11,177 nt of DNA. Source: an uncultured bacterium (GTDB lineage: Bacteria > Bacillota > Clostridia > Oscillospirales > Ruminococcaceae). The notes under the pieces are model-generated. The model was not told where the DNA came from and made no database searches. It saw only the letters and a list, made by a program, of their open reading frames with translations. Made by a program: the position numbers and the translations under genes. The stretch covers positions 1 to 11,177 of the forward strand of contig CAJMLQ010000096.1 in the NCBI GenBank assembly GCA_905214265.1, read 5' to 3'. Shown here piece by piece: positions 7,106 through 11,177 of this stretch. Position 1 is the stretch's first letter. Each line of letters begins with the position of its first letter.

Positions 7106-8137
7106 TTATTTTTGCAGGACCCGCCGGTAGTTTTCGCCGATCCGGTCCCAGAGTTTCAGCGGTTCCGGAGCCGCCACGGAGGTTCCGTAGCCGCCGCGGT
7201 AGGTCCAGGTCGCCAGCCGGTCCACCCCGGCGTCCGCGTACAGGTCAACGACCTGATCAATCTGATTAAAATCCCTGGGGCATTTGTTGTAGCCCATGAT
7301 CCAGCGTTCCGATTGCTTTCCGTACTTTTTCGCCATGGCGACGGTGCGGGCGGTGATCTCCCGGAAGAAGGACTCGGGGAGATCCCAGCTGATGATAGTG
7401 GTGGAGAAAACGTCGAAATAGGGGCAGGCCGCCACCATATCCCAGTTGTCGTATCCCCGCAGTTCGGTGACATAGTAGCTGTTCAGGGTGGCGTGGACGC
7501 AGCAGGTGATCTCCAGAGCGGGATTTACCTCTTTCAGAGCTTTAGAGGTGTCGGACAGGATCGCCAGCGCTTCCCGCCAGCGGAACTGCTTGACGTCGTC
7601 GTTCATGAATTTCGGCATTTCGTAGCCGTAATAGTCTTCGAATTTCTTCATACAGACCGGGCAGCGGCAGGACCAGTCGTCTCCGGCTCCCCCGGTGATG
7701 GAGGCGTAGGATTTGGGATAAGCATAGTGGGGCTCATCCCAGAAAAAACCGTCCACCTCGGTTTCCCGGGCCAGCTTCAGGCAAAACCTTAAAAAGTAAT
7801 CCCGGAAGGAGTTGGTGTTAAAACAGGCAGCGTTGAGAACCTCTCCGGTATAGGCGGAAACCTGGCGGTTGTGGATATTATTCTGGAGAAAAAGGCTCAC
7901 CTGTTCCCCGCCGAAATACTTGCCGATGCCCCAGGTGTCCGCCAGCACCCGCAGCCCCAGCTGGTGGGCCTTTTTGACGATGGCATTGATATTCGGGAAC
8001 CAGAAGTCCATGTCGAACTCGGTGATGGCAAGGATGACGGTGTCGCAGCCGTGATCCAGCATCTCCTGGAAGTCCCGTTCCGCGTGCTCCACATAGTTGA
8101 GCCCATAGTAACTGACAGCAGTGTGGTTGATGGACAT
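7106..8137 (-). CDS. TIM-barrel-like putative glycosidase with CxCPxC motif
   Basis: I do not recognise a named family for this 343-residue protein. It reads like a (beta/alpha)8 glycoside-hydrolase-type barrel: CDTVILAITEFDMDFWFPN (31-49) and GLRVLADTWGIGKYFG (61-76) are early strands, and VDGFFWDEPHYAYP (128-141) puts D134/E135 at a strand end, as catalytic acids often are. CRCPVCMKKFEDYYGYEMP (157-175) has three cysteines and may be a structural metal site; C-CP-C...F...YG occurs in some uncharacterised barrel hydrolases. There is no signal peptide. The start at 8137 was chosen because AAAGGAG lies 7 nt ahead; a GTG at 8182 and an ATG at 8143 are less well placed. It lies 41 bp after the regulator and probably shares its transcript. 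Confidence 0.6.
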   Translation of the reverse strand: MSINHTAVSYYGLNYVEHAERDFQEMLDHGCDTVILAITEFDMDFWFPNINAIVKKAHQLGLRVLADTWGIGKYFGGEQVSLFLQNNIHNRQVSAYTGEVLNAACFNTNSFRDYFLRFCLKLARETEVDGFFWDEPHYAYPKSYASITGGAGDDWSCRCPVCMKKFEDYYGYEMPKFMNDDVKQFRWREALAILSDTSKALKEVNPALEITCCVHATLNSYYVTELRGYDNWDMVAACPYFDVFSTTIISWDLPESFFREITARTVAMAKKYGKQSERWIMGYNKCPRDFNQIDQVVDLYADAGVDRLATWTYRGGYGTSVAAPEPLKLWDRIGENYRRVLQK

Positions 8138-8178
8138 GCTCATGCTCCTTTTCGATAAGATTGGGGTGCGGATGCAAA

Positions 8179-9339
8179 TCACTCCAGGGCCTTATACAAG
8201 ATATCCCGGGTGTGGTAGCTCTGAAACTGGATAACGGCCTTTTTAGAGGAACTTTCCCGGACGATGAGGGAAGGCTCCAGGTAGTAGTTGGTGTCCGCCT
8301 CCGCGCCGGTCTCAATCTGGCGGGTAATCAGCCGGATGGCGGTTTCAGCCATTTCGCTGATCCGGTAGCTTACGGTGGTCAGCGGTGGGTCGGTTATGGC
8401 GGACACGGGAAGATCGTCGAAGCCGCAGACGGCGATAGCCTTGGGGCAGGGGAGCTTCAGCCGCTGACAGGCCTGGAGCACCATGGTGGCGATGAGGTCG
8501 TGGAAGCAGAAGACCGCGACCGGTTTAGGGAGGTCCTGGAGCAGCTTTTCGATGGCGCTGTTGGCGGCATCGGCGTCCTCCGGGTCGATTTGAAGCACGT
8601 GGTTTGATGGGAGGCGGTGCCCCTGCCGGGACAATCCTTCGCAGAAACCGGTAAAGCGGGGGTCTTGGGCGCGGTCCAGCTCGGTGAGGCCGATATAGGC
8701 AAACTGGGCGTAATTTTCCCGAAGGAAGTGAGCGGCGACCCGGCGGGCGGCGGCGGCGTTGTTGACAAGCACCGCTTCCCCAGAGGCATTTTCCGGCTTG
8801 CGCCCCAGAAAGACGTGAGGAAGGGGATAGTGGTCATAGAGATTTGTGGTTTCCGGTGCGACGCCGGGGGAAGATAGGACGCCAACTGCTCCGGCGTCGC
8901 GGAACAGATTCAGGATCTCGCGTTCCTGATCCGTGTGGTAGGAACTGCTGGCCACCAGAAGGCGGTAGCCGGATTCCCACGCGTACTTCTGCGCGTGCTT
9001 CACCAGAGAGGCGAAGAAAGGACTTTCGATGTTGGTAACATGTATTCCCAGGATATGGCTGTTCGTGGCGTTTTTCTGCCCTAGCGGGGTGTCCTTGCCG
9101 ATCCGGCTGTAGGTCAGGTAATACTTTTTCCCCTGCAGCTCGATCAGCCGTTTGTCCCGCAGCACCACCAGAATGTGCTGGGCGGTGACCAGGGAGACGC
9201 CTTGCCGTCGGGCTAGCTCCCGGGTGGACAAAAAGGCTTCTCCCGACGGCCCGAAGGCGCCGTTAAGGATCTCGGCTTCCAACCGCGCTTCCTCTTCCAG
9301 ATAAAGCGGCGGACGCTTGGATTGTTTTGGTCGGCTCAT
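8179..9339 (-). CDS. GntR-LacI hybrid transcriptional regulator (AraR-like architecture)
   Basis: This 386-residue regulator joins a GntR-type winged helix (about 15-75; LSTRELARRQGVSLVTAQHI and the wing LIELQGKKYYL) to a LacI/periplasmic-binding-like sugar-sensing domain (about 95-370; HILGIHVTNIESPFF, AVCGFDDLPVSA and DPPLTTVSY). This is the layout of Bacillus AraR. Such proteins usually repress sugar genes and release DNA when bound to a ligand. The start at 9339 has AGGAG about 10 nt ahead; the open frame extends 33 codons further up, but those run back through the promoter, so they are not coding. It is the first gene of the likely operon, with palindromes upstream, so self-control is likely. 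The ligand is probably a sugar from the encoded pathway (inference). Confidence 0.9.
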   Translation of the reverse strand: MSRPKQSKRPPLYLEEEARLEAEILNGAFGPSGEAFLSTRELARRQGVSLVTAQHILVVLRDKRLIELQGKKYYLTYSRIGKDTPLGQKNATNSHILGIHVTNIESPFFASLVKHAQKYAWESGYRLLVASSSYHTDQEREILNLFRDAGAVGVLSSPGVAPETTNLYDHYPLPHVFLGRKPENASGEAVLVNNAAAARRVAAHFLRENYAQFAYIGLTELDRAQDPRFTGFCEGLSRQGHRLPSNHVLQIDPEDADAANSAIEKLLQDLPKPVAVFCFHDLIATMVLQACQRLKLPCPKAIAVCGFDDLPVSAITDPPLTTVSYRISEMAETAIRLITRQIETGAEADTNYYLEPSLIVRESSSKKAVIQFQSYHTRDILYKALE

Positions 9340-9393
9340 GACGATGATTTCTCCTGTCGTATTCGGTAGAGCGGTACGGCTTTTCTTGCTTTC

Positions 9394-9422
9394 AGTATAG
9401 AATGGTATTGCATATAAGTCAA
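9394..9422 (-). promoter_or_regulatory. sigma-A-type promoter of the regulator/glycan operon
   Basis: On the - strand TTGACT (9422-9417) and TATACT (9399-9394) are separated by exactly 17 bp. Each box matches the consensus in 5 of 6 bases. The start would fall near 9387, giving a leader of about 50 nt to the ATG at 9339. It is the best promoter in the window and probably drives the seven genes down to 592. Confidence 0.8.
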
Positions 9423-9428
9423 TAACAA

Positions 9429-9442
9429 GCTGATGCATAAGC
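9429..9442. promoter_or_regulatory. 14-bp near-perfect palindrome upstream of -35
   Basis: GCTGATGCATAAGC is symmetric except for one base pair (GCT.ATGCAT.AGC). It lies 7 bp upstream of the -35 box and 1 bp from the larger palindrome. It may be a second operator half or a separate regulator site. It is short enough that chance is possible. Confidence 0.35.
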
Positions 9443-9443
9443 G

Positions 9444-9467
9444 TATAACAAAATGCTATTTGTTATA
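9444..9467. promoter_or_regulatory. 24-bp inverted repeat, probable operator
   Basis: TATAACAAA (9444-9452) and TTTGTTATA (9459-9467) form perfect 9-bp arms around 6 bp. It lies about 22 bp upstream of the -35 box of the regulator promoter and about 55 bp past the permease stop codon. Size and symmetry suit a dimeric GntR-type wing-helix protein, so the regulator beside it is the likely binder. The position upstream of -35 would also fit an activator. Confidence 0.6.
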
Positions 9468-9522
9468 TAAAATTGGGGAATTCAGAAAATTTTTTATTTC
9501 CGCCAGCATTCGGAGCGGAGAT

Positions 9523-10431
9523 TCACCCTTTCACAGAACCGATCATCACGCCCTTGACAAAATACTTTTGCACAAAGGGGTATACACAGATGATGGGCAG
9601 GCTGGAAACGATGATCAGCGAATACTTGAGCAAATCCGCCATTCCCTGTTTTCCGGCGAGGACCGCATCGTCCACGATGTCGTTGGTGCTGATCTGGTTG
9701 GCAATGAGGATGTCCCGAAGAATTAGTTGCAGCGGGTAGGTGTCTTTCTCGTTCAGGTAGATCATGGCGGAGAAATAGGCGTTCCAGTGCCCTACCGCAT
9801 AATAAAGGGTGATAACGGCGATGACGGCCTTGGAGAGCGGCAGGACCATGTTGAAAAAGAAGCGCAGGTCCGAGCAGCCGTCGATCTGGGCGGCCTCCAG
9901 CAGCTCGCCGGGAATGTTGCTCTGCATAAAGGTACGGGTAAGGATCATGTTGTAAACGGACAGTGCACCGGGAAGCAGCAGCGACCAGAAGGTTCCCACC
10001 AGATGGAGGCTGCTGACCAGCAGGTAGGTGGGGATCAGGCCCCCGCTGAAAAACATGGTGAAGGTAAACAGGAACATGAAAAACCCGCGGAAGGGGAGGT
10101 CTTTCCGGGACAGGGGATAGGCGGCCAGCAGGGTAACCGTCACGTTGATGAGGGTACCGAGGAGGGTGTAAAAAATAGTGTTCCAGTAGCCGGTGAGTAC
10201 ATAGGGGTTGGAAAAGACCGCCTGGTAGCCTTTGAGGCTAAAGTCCACCGGCCAGAGCACCACTCGGCTGGTGGCGACGGCGGTAGGAGAGGAAAAGGAC
10301 GCGGCAACGATGTGGATGAGGGGAACCAGGACCGCCAACGTGAACAGGGACAGAATCAGGTTCACGGCGGCATAGTAGATCCGGTCTTCCAGCGGATATT
10401 GGATCTTCCTTTTGCGGATGTTTGCGGACAT
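9523..10431 (-). CDS. carbohydrate ABC transporter permease, LplG/AraQ-like
   Basis: This 302-residue integral membrane protein is one of the two permease subunits of a CUT1 sugar/oligosaccharide importer (COG0395 type). It shows about six hydrophobic segments (roughly 20-45, 82-105, 113-137, 142-165, 198-220, 265-285). The EAA loop that docks the ATPase is present: ELLEAAQIDGCSDLRFFFNMVLP, with E179-A-A and G185. The C-terminal GVMIGSVKG is typical of LplG-like proteins. AGGAGG precedes the ATG, 12 bp after the remnant permease. No ATPase is in the window; this class usually shares an MsmK-type ATPase encoded elsewhere. Its partner permease upstream is truncated and no promoter is evident, so it may be poorly expressed or non-functional. 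Confidence 0.92.
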   Translation of the reverse strand: MSANIRKRKIQYPLEDRIYYAAVNLILSLFTLAVLVPLIHIVAASFSSPTAVATSRVVLWPVDFSLKGYQAVFSNPYVLTGYWNTIFYTLLGTLINVTVTLLAAYPLSRKDLPFRGFFMFLFTFTMFFSGGLIPTYLLVSSLHLVGTFWSLLLPGALSVYNMILTRTFMQSNIPGELLEAAQIDGCSDLRFFFNMVLPLSKAVIAVITLYYAVGHWNAYFSAMIYLNEKDTYPLQLILRDILIANQISTNDIVDDAVLAGKQGMADLLKYSLIIVSSLPIICVYPFVQKYFVKGVMIGSVKG

Positions 10432-10443
10432 ATTTTTCCCTCC

Positions 10444-10776
10444 TTACCACAGGCTGGTCTGGCTGATCCGTTTGGTGATGGAGTTTACCAGAACCAGAAG
10501 ACCGCAGTTGATGACCGAGTTGAACAGGCCGATGGCGGAGGCGTAGGAGTAATCGGTTTTGCCGGCCGCCATGCCGACTTTGTACACATAGGTGGAAATG
10601 ACCTCCGAGGTACGCAGGTTCAGGTCGTTCTGCATTAGGTAGATTTTTTCAAAGCCGACGCTCATGATGCTGCCCGCGTTGAGAATCAGCATGATGGACG
10701 CGGTGGGGAGGATCGCGGACAGAATCCAGAGCGGTAGTCGCCATGAAAACTGCGGCGTCGGAAAACAGAACGGCAA
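10444..10776 (-). pseudogene. truncated LplB-like ABC sugar permease remnant
   Basis: Only the last ~90 residues of an LplB-type permease (normally about 300) are present. From ILPTASIMLILNAGSIMSVG onward the frame matches the family, through GFEKIYLMQNDLN, SEVISTYVYKVG and the usual ending SITKRISQTSLW. The first four or so membrane helices and the EAA loop are missing. The open frame runs back to a TTG at the edge of the AraC gene's terminator, with no ribosome site, and the ~20 residues before the match look non-homologous. The missing part is not in other frames, because the AraC gene and its terminator lie directly upstream. This points to a deletion or rearrangement, or an assembly join, near 10700-10740. 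Confidence 0.8.
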
Positions 10777-10778
10777 AA

Positions 10779-10821
10779 CACTCCGGCAGGATTTCCACGA
10801 AAAGGGAATCCTGCCGGAGTG
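10779..10821 (-). terminator. strong terminator of the AraC-type gene
   Basis: CACTCCGGCAGGATT (10779-10793) pairs perfectly with AATCCTGCCGGAGTG (10807-10821), and TCC/GGG extends it to 18 pairs with a 7-nt loop. On the - strand TTTT follows. It stops transcripts from the AraC gene before the permease remnant, so the downstream permease is cut off from that promoter. Confidence 0.85.
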
Positions 10822-10867
10822 CTTTCGTATGCGCGGCGTTTTTCGCTTATATAGGCGGCGTGAGCCG

Positions 10868-11177
10868 TCAGCGGCAAACCAGATTCCTCCTATATTCGAT
10901 GGGAGTCATACCGGTATGCTTTTTGAATATTTTTGAAAAGTGCGCCACATCCTCATAGCCAAGCTGTTCGGAAATCTGATAAATTTTGGCGTTTGTGTGC
11001 AGCAGTTCCTTGGCCAGCAGAAGCTTTCGATGCAGGAGGTAGTCCATAAAGGAGCACCCCATTTCCTTTTTGAACACGCTGCTCAGATAAGCGGGGCTCA
11101 TCTCCAATTCCTCGGCAATTCCGCTGAGATTGCAGGAAGCGGACCCCAGTTTGTCTTCGATCAAACGAAGGCATTTT
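10868..11177 (-). CDS. AraC-family regulator, C-terminal DNA-binding part (partial)
   Basis: The last 102 or so residues of an AraC/XylS-type regulator lie here; the gene continues beyond the window's right edge. Two helix-turn-helix units are visible: LSGIAEELEMSPAYLSSVFKKEMG and IYQISEQLGYEDVAHFSKIFKKHTGMTPIEYRR. The second ends with the family's classic FSKxFKKxxGxTPxEYR signature. The apparent TTG at 11164 is internal; the frame stays open to the edge. In Bacillota such proteins are often the response-regulator partner (YesN-type) of sugar permease clusters, which fits the neighbouring permeases. The sensing domain cannot be seen. Confidence 0.92.
   Translation of the reverse strand, partial: KCLRLIEDKLGSASCNLSGIAEELEMSPAYLSSVFKKEMGCSFMDYLLHRKLLLAKELLHTNAKIYQISEQLGYEDVAHFSKIFKKHTGMTPIEYRRNLVCR

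Noticed and set aside
6260..7792. 510-codon open frame on the + strand
   Set aside because: It lies antisense across three well-supported genes, and the product is Gly/Val/Asp/His-rich low-complexity, typical of antisense frames in GC-rich DNA.
9340..9438. 33-codon N-terminal extension of the GntR-LacI regulator
   Set aside because: It reads back through the -10 and -35 boxes of a consensus promoter, and the downstream ATG has a well-spaced AGGAG.
9727..10638. 303-codon open frame on the + strand
   Set aside because: It is antisense to both permease genes, whose family motifs are clear. The Gly/Gln/Glu-rich product has no recognisable domain.

Overview
The window looks like chromosomal DNA of a low-G+C-lineage Gram-positive (Bacillota), most likely a clostridial gut-type organism. 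This rests on the 5S rRNA sequence, the strong AGGAGG-type ribosome binding sites, a consensus sigma-A promoter, an AraC regulator next to LplB/LplG-type (CUT1) sugar permeases, and a GntR-LacI hybrid regulator. The genes themselves are fairly GC-rich. No species can be named from the sequence alone.

Layout. Positions 1-400 (+ strand) hold the tail of an rRNA operon: spacer, 5S rRNA, a terminator-like hairpin, tRNA-Asn(GTT) and a terminator. Positions 400-596 hold no gene. They contain several hairpins and end in a very strong + strand terminator, so a small RNA is possible. All protein genes (592-11177) lie on the - strand and read right to left: the C-terminal part of an AraC-type regulator (cut by the window edge) and its terminator; a truncated LplB-like permease remnant; an intact LplG-like permease; a GntR-LacI regulator with its own promoter and palindromes; a TIM-barrel-like protein with a CxCPxC motif; a SIS-domain sugar-phosphate-binding protein; a stand-alone protein resembling the C-terminal domain of Gfo/Idh/MocA oxidoreductases; a full-length but divergent Gfo/Idh/MocA oxidoreductase; a GH89-like alpha-N-acetylglucosaminidase; and a GH20-like beta-N-acetylhexosaminidase.

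How the genes may work together. The last seven genes are closely spaced and probably form one operon driven from the promoter at 9394-9422 and controlled by its first gene. No enzyme shows a signal peptide, so they should act in the cytoplasm on imported oligosaccharides. GH89-like plus GH20-like activities suggest amino-sugar glycans such as mucin or host glycan fragments. The oxidoreductase pair, SIS protein and TIM-barrel protein would handle unusual sugar intermediates; this is inference.

The most notable points are: a dehydrogenase next to a Rossmann-less, His-less relative that ends one base before its start codon; a truncated permease just behind a terminator; a perfect 15-bp inverted repeat that includes the first 13 bases of tRNA-Asn; and a 24-bp palindrome upstream of the regulator promoter.
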